Below, in pieces: positions 6,829 through 12,912 of a DNA stretch of 12,912 nt; positions within the stretch are counted from its first letter, which is position 1; each line of letters begins with the position of its first letter. The stretch is taken from positions 20,208 through 33,119 of the forward strand of contig MEPT01000042.1 of the NCBI GenBank assembly GCA_001769925.1. Reading direction: 5' to 3'. The position numbers and the translations under genes were made by a program. The notes under the pieces were generated by a model. That model worked only from the letters and a program-made list of their open reading frames with translations. It was not told where the DNA came from and ran no database searches. This DNA is from Bdellovibrionales bacterium RBG_16_40_8 (lineage in GTDB: Bacteria; Bdellovibrionota; Bdellovibrionia; Bdellovibrionales; UBA1609).

Positions 6829-7719
6829 TTAAGTAGAATTATGCGTATCAATAATATGTATATTCTTGGGGATTTCAGCAATTAGTCGCCCTGGCAACCC
6901 CAAAAGAAGTGCTGCACCTACAATTGTTTTTTTACCTGGCTGCACAGTCATAAAAAACGAATTACATTGCTCAAACATCATGTAGCAGCCAATGCCCGTG
7001 CCGCCGTAACTTTTAATGTTCATCGACGAGCTAACGCCATTTTTATGACAATAATCAATTCGCTTAATAACTTTATTTGGCACAAGAGAGCCATATGAAT
7101 CTTCACAGTAAATAAATAATAACTGCTCACTGTGGGCCACGGTAATTTTAGCTTCATGATTATAATCAATTTCTAATGGTAGGCTTCGCGCCATCTTTGC
7201 AAATTTTGGCTTACCCATATCATCTACCGGCGCATTAAACACCGCATTTGTATAAAGCTCATCAGCTATAGACAAAATATTATTTAATATTGGCGAGATT
7301 TTATCAATGTCTTTTAGATAGGTTTCGATAACATTGAGAACTGAAATTTTATCGCGAGAATTGCGAACCGAAAAAGATTCAGAAGCGTATTTTGGAATTT
7401 CTTTTTGCCGATGTAGAAAAAATATTTCAGCAGGTGAGCTAAAAAAATGCTCTGGCTGCTGAATTAGGGCAGCAGAAAGATTGGCGGCATGATCGAATTT
7501 AGGATTTGAAACCTGAATAACATGCTTTACATTTGTTGTTGCCACTATATCCATGACCGCAGCTGTTGAAAATTTATCAACGATAGCTACACAATTTTCA
7601 TCTGTTTGAGTTCTTTTTAGCTCATTAGTATCTAGCAACAAAATATTATCAGACCAACGGCTCAACGTTTCTTCGTGAATCATCTTTCGCCATTGGGCCA
7701 TTTCTGTAATAATTTTCAT
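6829..7719 (-). CDS. GHKL/histidine-kinase-like ATPase-fold protein without a phospho-acceptor domain
   Basis: A 296-residue soluble protein. The C-terminal half has the three ATP-binding boxes of the GHKL fold in order: N box ADELYTNAVFNAP (152-164, with E154 and N157), a G1-like box CEDSYGSL (205-212, with D207 and G210), and G2 box YGGTGIGCYMMFE (238-250). TVQPGKKTIVGAALLL then forms the last strand pair. There is no HisKA helix or 'HE' phospho-acceptor, no receiver aspartate and no membrane segment, so it is closer to RsbW-type switch kinases or regulatory ATPases than to a sensor kinase. Residues 1-110 resemble no domain I can name. It lies 21 bases after gspF and 15 before the lipoprotein gene, in the pilus series, suggesting a regulator of that system. 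The start has only a weak ribosome site; M7 is an alternative. Confidence 0.7.
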   Translation of the reverse strand: MKIITEMAQWRKMIHEETLSRWSDNILLLDTNELKRTQTDENCVAIVDKFSTAAVMDIVATTNVKHVIQVSNPKFDHAANLSAALIQQPEHFFSSPAEIFFLHRQKEIPKYASESFSVRNSRDKISVLNVIETYLKDIDKISPILNNILSIADELYTNAVFNAPVDDMGKPKFAKMARSLPLEIDYNHEAKITVAHSEQLLFIYCEDSYGSLVPNKVIKRIDYCHKNGVSSSMNIKSYGGTGIGCYMMFEQCNSFFMTVQPGKKTIVGAALLLGLPGRLIAEIPKNIHIIDTHNST

Positions 7720-7740
7720 AACTCAGCAACTTTCATTGTT

Positions 7741-8982
7741 TTATCTTTTAATCAGCGAATTCATCTTCCACATCGGTAAGAATACACCTAAAGCTAAAAA
7801 TAGCACTATGCCAAACACTGCAATTAGTAAAATTGGCTCTATAGCTTTAGATAAATTATTTAATTTATACTCAAGCTGTATGCGATAAAATGCGCTCATG
7901 CGGTTAAGGGTTTTTTCTAACGACCCGGCTTCTTCGCCAATCCCGATAAGGTGAGTCACCATTTTCGGAATTTTTTTGCCTGCATCAAGACCATCTCGCA
8001 GAGAACGCCCTGATTCAACACTCTTTCTTGCTGTTTCAATATCTTCTTGTAAAATGGTGTTGGCCAAAGCGCCTTTCACAATTGGTAGTGCCATCGTTAT
8101 TTGAATGCCGCTGCGAATTAACATTTCTAGTATGCAACAAAAACTTAAAAGATCATTTTGCATAAATATAATACCAAACACAGGTGATTTAAGCAGAAAA
8201 GAATCCCAAATACGTCTACCCTGTGGATTCGCGACAAATTTTTTAAAACCAAAGATAACACCAGCAATACTTAGCAAAATCAGATACCAATAACCCACCA
8301 TAAAATTAGAAACAGCAAGCATAGCTCGAGTTACAAAAGGTAGTTCTGCCCCAAATTTCATAAAAAAATCTTGAAATTTGGGGATAACAAAATAAACCAC
8401 GATACAAAAAACAATCACAATCATACCTAAGACAATTTTGGGGTAAAAGGTGGCCGATTTAATTTTTGCTTTTTGTTCGAGCCGCTGCTGCAAAAGTTTT
8501 GAAACTCGATCAATAATTTCTTCAAGCTGGCCTGAGGTTTCTCCCGCACGAATTAGATTTACCGTCACCGTATCAAACAGGTCCGGAAAATCTTTCATCC
8601 CTTCAGACAGCGCCTTACCTTGAGAAACTGAAGCAATAATTTGCTTAAGTGCCTCTGCCAAGTGGCGGTTTTCACACTGAGATTGAATCAGGCTTAGCCC
8701 ATGCAGTAGCGGAATTCCTGTAGCATAAATTGTTTGTAGTTGTTGAAAAAAGAACATGAGGTCTTCTGTTTTGACTCTATTGAAAAAATTTATAAAATTA
8801 TTTGCAAAGTTTTTTAACGAAATATTTTGCACACTTGATTTTTCACGAGCCTCATCAACATCAAGCGGAATTAATTTCAAAAGTGATATTTTTTTTGTGG
8901 CCTCACGACGCTCCTCGGCCTCGATCTCACCCCATATCACTTCGCCCGTGGCACTCCTCGCCCTGTACGAAAACTTCGCCAT
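7741..8982 (-). CDS. Type II secretion/type IV pilus inner-membrane platform protein, GspF/PilC/MshG family
   Basis: Polytopic inner-membrane protein that couples the assembly ATPase to pseudopilin insertion. At 413 residues it has family length. It opens with MAKFSYRARSATGEVIWGEI, the usual short N-terminal beta region, then carries two copies of the T2SSF helical domain (about 72-195 and 275-398). The first contains FFQQLQTIYATGIPLLHGL and IRAGETSGQLEEI, the second LLSFCCILEMLIRSGI and IGIGEEAGSLEKTLNRMSAFY. Three hydrophobic segments lie at about 181-200, 229-248 and 381-401, the normal topology. It sits 20 bases after the fusion pseudopilin gene in the same series. GspF, PilC and MshG cannot be told apart from sequence alone; the MshA-like pilins and ExeA-like ATPase nearby favour the MSHA type. 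The ribosome site is poor, so translation may be coupled. Confidence 0.93.
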   Translation of the reverse strand: MAKFSYRARSATGEVIWGEIEAEERREATKKISLLKLIPLDVDEAREKSSVQNISLKNFANNFINFFNRVKTEDLMFFFQQLQTIYATGIPLLHGLSLIQSQCENRHLAEALKQIIASVSQGKALSEGMKDFPDLFDTVTVNLIRAGETSGQLEEIIDRVSKLLQQRLEQKAKIKSATFYPKIVLGMIVIVFCIVVYFVIPKFQDFFMKFGAELPFVTRAMLAVSNFMVGYWYLILLSIAGVIFGFKKFVANPQGRRIWDSFLLKSPVFGIIFMQNDLLSFCCILEMLIRSGIQITMALPIVKGALANTILQEDIETARKSVESGRSLRDGLDAGKKIPKMVTHLIGIGEEAGSLEKTLNRMSAFYRIQLEYKLNNLSKAIEPILLIAVFGIVLFLALGVFLPMWKMNSLIKR

Positions 8983-9002
8983 AGATCAGTATGACAAGAA
9001 TA

Positions 9003-10220
9003 TCACTCGATGATAAGAGTGTCACAACCAAAGTCGTGAGTAATAGTCAAAGTGAGTCGGGTTTCACCGACAAATGTGCCGGTGGGGGTACGAATATACC
9101 CAGTTCGATTGCCCGAGTTTACATTTTGTGCTGGGTTAAGCACAGCCGGAGTGTCTTCAGGAATACTTGAGGGTGCGCCACTACAGCCGCTCGTGAAGCC
9201 ACCGGCACAGGTGTGATTCACACCGTTAAGACGAAACCTGTCGACGACTCTGTTTAAAGTGGTTAAATTAAATTGTATACCTGATATCACTACCGTGGCC
9301 GGTACGACATTCAACGTGAACTCGATTCTCGTTGTCGTTAAGACACCAAAATCAGCAGTACCTGCGACAAAGGTTATAGATCCGGCGCTGCAACCTCCGC
9401 CGCCGCCTCCGCCTGCTCCCGTGTCGGTGTATTCTGTCGGGATGACAAAATTATTTTTGTCCACCACAAAAAGTGCTGGCCCTAGTGTCTGCGTTGGTGC
9501 AGCCTTACTTGGAGTATAAATTTTTGCTGAACGCCTACCAAACGGCACGTTGGCAAAATTGAAATATCCGTTCGCTGCGATAGCCACAGCCGTTGTCACC
9601 GTAGTCAAAACACCGGCCACAGGATAATACAAGTCCACATCGGCTGTACCTGTGTATGGCGAACCTGAGTTCGAAATAAAACCATGTACAGTCGCCCTTT
9701 GCAGAGATAATGGAATTTGCACCACGATATCTTGGTTAAATTGTGTGCCCCCGACGGCGCCATCGGCGCCACGACTCGTGATAGTTGCAGGATTAGTAGT
9801 GAAATCAAAAATATAATTGCGGTCCCAGCTGTCTTTCGTGTAATCAGAACTCACTCCCCCACCCGTGATATAAGGACCATTCCACCCCAAGGCAAAACGC
9901 GATGTGGTGTTCACGTTCCAGGCCGGCACTCCCGGGTTGGCCAAAAGTGCATTAAGCCCTTGTGCATTTGTCGGTAACGCGCCAATGTCACCTAGGTAGC
10001 CAAAATTTGAGCGAATACCACCTTCTTGTAAATCGGTATTACCGATAAGCGCGTCACGAAGTGAATTCATTTCTGCCACGGTTGAACTAAAACGGGCATC
10101 ATCAATGCCACTGGTGATAGTCAAAACTGAAACCGTGGCCAATACTCCAGTGAGTAAAACAACCATTAGAACTTCAAGTAGAGTAAATCCTCGTAAGTTA
10201 TAAAGCGAGCGCAATGTCAT
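9003..10220 (-). CDS. Multidomain pseudopilin: GspG-like head plus two extra C-terminal beta domains
   Basis: A 405-residue pseudopilin, against about 140 for a normal GspG. The leader MTLRSLYNLRG is followed by FTLLEVLMVVLLTGVLA, a class III signal cut at G11/F12 with Glu at +5. The GspG-type globular part ends with GWNGPYI (112-118), DSWDRNY and SRGADGAVGG...NQDI (149-164). Then come a beta domain at about 175-237 (ATVHGFISNSG, ANGYFNFANVPFGRRSAKI) in the style of carboxypeptidase regulatory domains, seven consecutive glycines (270-276), and a last beta-rich domain (277-405). All four cysteines (277, 338, 346, 399) lie in that last domain. The start is uncertain: ATG 10220 has GGAG touching it, TTG 10214 has the same GGAG at an ideal 6 bases, and GTG 10250 would give a long leader. 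It overlaps the upstream pseudopilin gene by about 20 bases. Tip adhesin or substrate-binding pseudopilin is inference. Confidence 0.85.
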   Translation of the reverse strand: MTLRSLYNLRGFTLLEVLMVVLLTGVLATVSVLTITSGIDDARFSSTVAEMNSLRDALIGNTDLQEGGIRSNFGYLGDIGALPTNAQGLNALLANPGVPAWNVNTTSRFALGWNGPYITGGGVSSDYTKDSWDRNYIFDFTTNPATITSRGADGAVGGTQFNQDIVVQIPLSLQRATVHGFISNSGSPYTGTADVDLYYPVAGVLTTVTTAVAIAANGYFNFANVPFGRRSAKIYTPSKAAPTQTLGPALFVVDKNNFVIPTEYTDTGAGGGGGGGCSAGSITFVAGTADFGVLTTTRIEFTLNVVPATVVISGIQFNLTTLNRVVDRFRLNGVNHTCAGGFTSGCSGAPSSIPEDTPAVLNPAQNVNSGNRTGYIRTPTGTFVGETRLTLTITHDFGCDTLIIE

Positions 10221-10638
10221 CTCCGTTACCGCATGTTCGATTAAGCCCACAGCTTGTTAAAAGTGCGGGGGCGTATTGAAACACTGTTCCCCAGCCATCG
10301 GTTTTAAATGAATTCGGATCTTGTTGAATAGGTCGGTCAATATAGGGCCCACACCAACCAGTAAGCTTTTTATAATTTAGGCTAGCAACATTGATGTCAA
10401 CGGCGCAGGCAGGGCCTGTTATTGTTACAAGATTATCAAGATTAGCAGGGCTTGCACCGCCGTGCTGCTCACGATATTTGACAACAGCATTTCGAATAAC
10501 GTCCATTCTTTTTAGTGTTACAGTACTTCTTTCTTCTTGCAAGGTGGGCATGGTCGCCATCACTCCCACAACTACTGTTGCTGAAAGCGCTATTAATAAA
10601 AATAGCACTGTCATAAAACTCATGCCCTGCGAGTTCAT
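10198..10638 (-). CDS. GspG-like minor pseudopilin lacking Glu5
   Basis: A 146-residue pseudopilin. The very short leader MNSQG is followed by MSFMTVLFLLIALSATVVVG, so the likely prepilin-peptidase cut is G5/M6. At mature position +5 there is Thr instead of the conserved Glu, a departure known for GspK-type initiator pseudopilins. The C-terminal half is GspG-like: TGWCGPYI (93-100), TDGWGTVFQY (113-122), LTSCGLNRTCGNGDDI (127-142), where the acidic DDI tail corresponds to the calcium-loop region of GspG. Cysteines at 78, 96, 130 and 136 could give two disulfides. The start ATG overlaps the upstream stop as TAATG, so it is translationally coupled. A role at the pilus tip or in initiation is inferred from the missing Glu5. 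Confidence 0.85.
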   Translation of the reverse strand: MNSQGMSFMTVLFLLIALSATVVVGVMATMPTLQEERSTVTLKRMDVIRNAVVKYREQHGGASPANLDNLVTITGPACAVDINVASLNYKKLTGWCGPYIDRPIQQDPNSFKTDGWGTVFQYAPALLTSCGLNRTCGNGDDIALAL

Positions 10639-11105
10639 TAAAATTGCACCACGATGTCATCGCCATTAGCACAAACTTTATCCTTACCACAACTTCGTAG
10701 TGTACGTATCGCGCCACCAGTGTATTCAATTGCTGTGCCCCAGCCATCAAGATTCCATTTAGTGTCTGTAGTTGATACGTAGGGCCCACGCCAACCCAGT
10801 TTCGTTATTGGGTCATAAGCTGGCACGGCGACTAACTTAACTTGCAGATCCTCAAGCTGTGTCGGTAATGCTCCGACTTGGGCTACGTACCCTGGGTACA
10901 GATACTGACCATTACTAATCGCACTCGCATCACCAACGATGGCTTTTTTGAAATCATTAAGTTTTTGCTGCGTAACCGCTGTCTTGGCTTCTGTGCCAAA
11001 ATCGATAAATTGCGGCAGCGCCACCGTGGCTAAAATTCCCACCACGATGATCACCATCAAAATTTCTATAAGTGTAAAGCCTTTAAAATAAATCTTCGGT
11101 GCCAC
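10638..11105 (-). CDS. GspG-like pseudopilin
   Basis: Pseudopilin with prepilin cut at KG/FTLIEI, hydrophobic helix FTLIEILMVIIVVGILATVA, Glu at +5, and LPQFIDFGTEAKTAVTQQKL after it, close to the two MshA-like paralogues upstream. The C-terminal part carries LGWRGPYVS, LDGWGTAIEY and LRSCGKDKVCANGDDI, the GspG signature shared with the next gene. The frame stays open up to an ATG at 11174, which would give a 30-residue leader and 92 bases of overlap with the upstream gene. I prefer GTG 11105, giving leader MAPKIYFKG, 155 residues and a 23-base overlap, but there is no strong ribosome site, so the start is unsure. The next gene starts on its stop codon (TAATG). Confidence 0.85.
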   Translation of the reverse strand: MAPKIYFKGFTLIEILMVIIVVGILATVALPQFIDFGTEAKTAVTQQKLNDFKKAIVGDASAISNGQYLYPGYVAQVGALPTQLEDLQVKLVAVPAYDPITKLGWRGPYVSTTDTKWNLDGWGTAIEYTGGAIRTLRSCGKDKVCANGDDIVVQF

Positions 11106-11619
11106 CGGTGCCAGTACTATTTGCTGAATTTGCCCAGAATGACCCAGTCGTTGGATCATAGCACCAACCGTCATCAGTTGCTGGAACGAAGGCTGTTACT
11201 CCATCACACTGCATCCCCGCAACATGAACAACAGCTGCCAATGTTACCACATTTGATTTGTTCGCGCCCCAAGGGTTACCAGGGAGAGTCGGCGTCGAAA
11301 CAAATTGCGCTTCGGCTGTTATAGGCACTTGCAAAGCTGTACAATCGCCACCTGTTATTACGCTATTATTATTTAAACTAGCCAAGGCCGGAAACGCTCC
11401 TGCCGCCGCACCACATCTCATTTTCATTTGTGCAGCCTGAGTTGCAATCGCCGTTCGTAAAGTTCCAAGAGTGGCATGAGTAGCCGCATCTTTTGCCTCA
11501 GTTCTAAAATCAATTAATTGCGGAATTGCTACTGCCGCCAAAATCGCAACAAGTAAAATTACCATCAACATTTCTATAAGAGTAAAACCCACATCTTTGC
11601 TGAATTGACCACGATGCAT
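11083..11619 (-). CDS. MshA-like type IV pilin/pseudopilin (paralogue B)
   Basis: A 178-residue pilin. Leader MHRGQFSKDVG is cut before FTLIEMLMVILLVAILAAVA (Glu at +5). The helix continues AIPQLIDFRTEAKDAATHATLGTLRTAI, of the MshA pattern 'P.f.d...eAr.a...g....l..aI'. The C-terminal part has GNPWGANKSNVV, DDGWCYDPTTGSFWANS and TEDLF. Cysteines lie in RCGAA, GGDC, MQCDG and GWCYD, so disulfide-closed loops are likely. AAGGAG 5 bases before the ATG is the strongest ribosome site of the pilin set, suggesting high expression and a major-pilin role. It is clearly a duplicate of the gene at 11797-12333, matching over head, NPWG-NKSNVVT and tail. A 177-base spacer with inverted repeats separates the two. 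Confidence 0.9.
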   Translation of the reverse strand: MHRGQFSKDVGFTLIEMLMVILLVAILAAVAIPQLIDFRTEAKDAATHATLGTLRTAIATQAAQMKMRCGAAAGAFPALASLNNNSVITGGDCTALQVPITAEAQFVSTPTLPGNPWGANKSNVVTLAAVVHVAGMQCDGVTAFVPATDDGWCYDPTTGSFWANSANSTGTGGTEDLF

Positions 11620-11796
11620 AACAACTCCTTCTTAAATGATTCTTCTAAAAGTTACCACTAGCTATCTGCAATTGTATAGGTGATTGTAGCTCGCTAGACC
11701 TTTGACTAGTAGAGCTTAATTTCACTCCTGAATAAGTCAACCGATAAAAAGTCTTATTCATGAGTAAAAGAAAACTAGTGGTAAAATGAGACTTAA
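11620..11796. promoter_or_regulatory. Spacer between the two pilin paralogues with inverted repeats; probable promoter region of paralogue B
   Basis: A 177-base spacer. It holds an outer perfect 10-base inverted repeat (TTACCACTAG at 11652-11661, CTAGTGGTAA at 11775-11784) and an inner 13-base inverted repeat with one mismatch (11724-11736 and 11753-11765, 16-base loop). It also holds GCTCGCTAGACC (11689-11700), which recurs once upstream of paralogue A. The minus strand just after that motif reads GCTACAATCACC, where TACAAT could be a -10 element. A separate promoter here would let paralogue B be expressed independently of paralogue A. Confidence 0.45.
11724..11765 (-). terminator. Possible stem-loop terminator after pilin paralogue A
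   Basis: The 13-base arms (11724-11736 and 11753-11765, one mismatch) form an AT-rich hairpin with a 16-base loop, starting 31 bases after the paralogue A stop on its strand. There is no good T-run immediately after the stem on either strand, so it may instead be an attenuator, mRNA-stabilising hairpin or operator. Confidence 0.35.
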
Positions 11797-12333
11797 CTAG
11801 AATAAATCTTCAAACGCCGTGCCCGAAGAGCCGCCAGCGTTGTTTCTTGAATTTGCCCAAATTTCTCCGCTAGCAGGGTTATAGCACCAACCATCTGAAG
11901 TTGGACCGTATCCTCCATCATCACATGCCGTCACGCCATCAGCTTGACTACACCCTCCGGCCCCTGAGCACTGCGTGACCACATTAGATTTATTGGGACC
12001 CCAAGGATTTTGCGGTAAATTCAATCCTGGCACAAATTTACGTTCTGCTAATGATACCAATGTAGGATTACAATCAGGTGTAGCGCCCGTTGTAATATCG
12101 TTGGCATTAATGCTCGCTGCAGATGGAAAAGTACTGACCGGCGCTCCGCATCTGGCTGCCATTTGTGCTGCTTGATTTACGATAGCAGTTCGTAGTGCAC
12201 CAAGCGCAGATTGAGTTGCCGCATCTCTAGCCTCAGGGCGAAAATCAATAAATTGCGGAATAGCCACTGCCGACAAAATCGCCACAAGCAAAATAACCAT
12301 AAGAATTTCTATAAGCGTAAACCCTGCGCGCAT
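11797..12333 (-). CDS. MshA-like type IV pilin/pseudopilin (paralogue A)
   Basis: A 178-residue pilin, first gene of the series. The tiny leader MRAG is cut before FTLIEILMVILLVAILSAVA with Glu at +5. AIPQFIDFRPEARDAATQS follows the MshA pattern. The globular part has QNPWGPNKSNVVT, then CSGAGGCSQADGVTACDDGG, SDGWCYNPASGEIWANS and FEDLF. Cysteines in RCGAP, PDCN, QCSGAGGC, TACDD and GWCYN exceed those of paralogue B, mainly through the inserted CSGAGGC loop. The ATG lacks a clear Shine-Dalgarno, unlike paralogue B, so expression may be lower. Same length and same tail as the next gene mark a tandem duplication. Major pilin versus minor pilin cannot be decided here. Confidence 0.9.
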   Translation of the reverse strand: MRAGFTLIEILMVILLVAILSAVAIPQFIDFRPEARDAATQSALGALRTAIVNQAAQMAARCGAPVSTFPSAASINANDITTGATPDCNPTLVSLAERKFVPGLNLPQNPWGPNKSNVVTQCSGAGGCSQADGVTACDDGGYGPTSDGWCYNPASGEIWANSRNNAGGSSGTAFEDLF

Positions 12334-12484
12334 AGATAAACGCTACCATCAACACTTTAGACTGTGAATGCTAATATTGCTCACTAGACCAAAGCCGCAA
12401 CTACTATTCTACGAGACAGTTCCAGTCTTAAGACTGTCACAAAGCGAGGCTTTATTTCCGAAACAGAGAATGTGGAGGATTATC
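12334..12484. promoter_or_regulatory. Divergent promoter region between pilin paralogue A and the ExeA-like ATPase gene
   Basis: This 151-base spacer is the divergent control region of the pilus locus. It contains GCTCACTAGACC (12379-12390), matching the motif upstream of paralogue B at 11 of 12 bases. On the minus strand TTGCGG, 18 bases and TATTAG is a candidate pilin promoter overlapping the motif. A perfect 14-base palindrome CAGTCTTAAGACTG spans 12423-12436, with flanking GACAGT (12415-12420) and ACTGTC (12433-12438) also in inverted orientation. GGAGG (12474-12478) is the ribosome site of the ATPase gene. Confidence 0.4.
12423..12436. repeat. 14-base perfect palindrome, candidate operator
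   Basis: CAGTCTTAAGACTG reads the same on both strands and lies about 50 bases before the ATPase start and about 90 before the pilin start, a suitable place for a dimeric regulator. No family can be named from the site alone. Confidence 0.4.
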
Positions 12485-12912
12485 TTGGCAGATCAAATGT
12501 TTAACAGTTTTTTTAACCTGCGCGTAAATCCATTTGGCGAGGTGTCTGATGTGCGGCACTTTTTTTCTAGCCGCACCCATTTGCTCACTTTAGGCGCTGC
12601 AATTACTGCACTTGAAAAAGGCAAGGGACTAACCTTTGTTCAAGGCGAAGTCGGCACCGGCAAAACACTTTTATGTAAAATACTTTCAGTTTTACTAAGA
12701 AATTCTGGCGCAACGTCAGCAACACTAATTCAGCCAATTCTTGAAGGCCCAGATCTTTTGGCACAAATTGCTGATGAATTCGGTCTACAAACTTCTACGA
12801 AAGATCCAGCTGATCTCAAGTTTCGTCTCGATCAGCTTAACGAGTTTTTCTTAAGCCAAGCGCAAAAGGGGCGGCCGACAATTTTACTTATCGACGAGGC
12901 TCATAAGTTATC
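12485..12912 (+). CDS. ExeA/GspA/MshM-family AAA ATPase (N-terminal part, truncated by window edge)
   Basis: Cytoplasmic AAA ATPase of the ExeA family; members support assembly or peptidoglycan passage of secretin-based machines (GspA) or occur in MSHA pilus loci (MshM). 142 codons are in the window. Translation starts at TTG 12485, exactly 6 bases after GGAGG; the ATG at 12497 has no such site. The family opening FNLRVNPFGEVSDVRHFF (about 10-27) is clear, followed by Walker A GEVGTGKT (54-61) and Walker B ILLIDEAH (133-140). The rest, including any membrane segment and peptidoglycan-binding domain, lies outside, so GspA and MshM cannot be separated by domain content. It diverges from the pilin series and shares its control region, which together with the GspF protein argues for one machine. 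Confidence 0.92.
   Translation, partial: MADQMFNSFFNLRVNPFGEVSDVRHFFSSRTHLLTLGAAITALEKGKGLTFVQGEVGTGKTLLCKILSVLLRNSGATSATLIQPILEGPDLLAQIADEFGLQTSTKDPADLKFRLDQLNEFFLSQAQKGRPTILLIDEAHKL

Noticed and set aside
9391..9420. Short GCC/TCC triplet repeat as a separate repeat element
   Set aside because: It simply encodes the glycine run of the pseudopilin hinge.
9259..9519. Open frame on the opposite strand with a proline run
   Set aside because: It is the antisense shadow of the polyglycine region of the large pseudopilin; no ribosome site or family resemblance.
1..12912. CRISPR arrays, tRNA or rRNA genes, insertion sequences
   Set aside because: No regularly spaced direct repeats, no cloverleaf-like sequence, no transposase and no terminal repeats were seen.

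Overview
The window is a moderately AT-rich stretch of Gram-negative chromosome. The mix of genes (MSHA-like pilus genes with many pseudopilins, a FecR-domain exported protein, a FliG-like orphan and a Pho regulon head) would fit a Bdellovibrio-like or other deltaproteobacterial/Oligoflexia-type organism. That placement is inference from gene style only; no rRNA or tRNA is present to test it. No gene-free stretch exceeds about 180 bases.

Left end (1-2432, minus strand): a phosphate-starvation operon reading phoB, phoR, pstS. phoB and phoR overlap as ATGA, and pstS follows after 54 bases and runs off the left edge. PhoR senses phosphate status and phosphorylates PhoB; PstS captures periplasmic phosphate.

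Middle (2526-6476, mostly plus strand): an exported FecR-domain protein diverges from phoB. Next come a protein resembling the second half of the flagellar rotor protein FliG with a C-terminal coiled coil, a short NagB-like sugar-phosphate isomerase/deaminase on the minus strand, a PIG-L/LmbE-type deacetylase whose start lies only 28 bases from the NagB-like start, and TrmO, a tRNA t6A37 methyltransferase. The deacetylase and NagB-like pair suggests amino-sugar or cell-wall-sugar handling.

Right part (6427-12333, minus strand): a long gene series read right to left. It comprises two paralogous MshA-like pilins, three GspG-like pseudopilins, a GspF/MshG inner-membrane platform protein, a GHKL ATPase-fold protein without a phospho-acceptor histidine domain, and a glycine-zipper lipoprotein. 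A GspA/ExeA/MshM-type AAA ATPase diverges from the series at 12485 and runs off the right edge. Together these resemble part of an MSHA-like type IV pilus or type II secretion machine. The assembly ATPase, secretin and prepilin peptidase are not in the window.

The most unusual item is the 405-residue pseudopilin at 9003-10220. After a complete GspG-like head it carries a carboxypeptidase-regulatory-like beta domain, a run of seven glycines and a cysteine-containing C-terminal beta domain, suggesting a tip adhesin or substrate-binding pseudopilin. The GHKL protein inside the operon and the inverted repeats between the two pilin genes are secondary points of interest.
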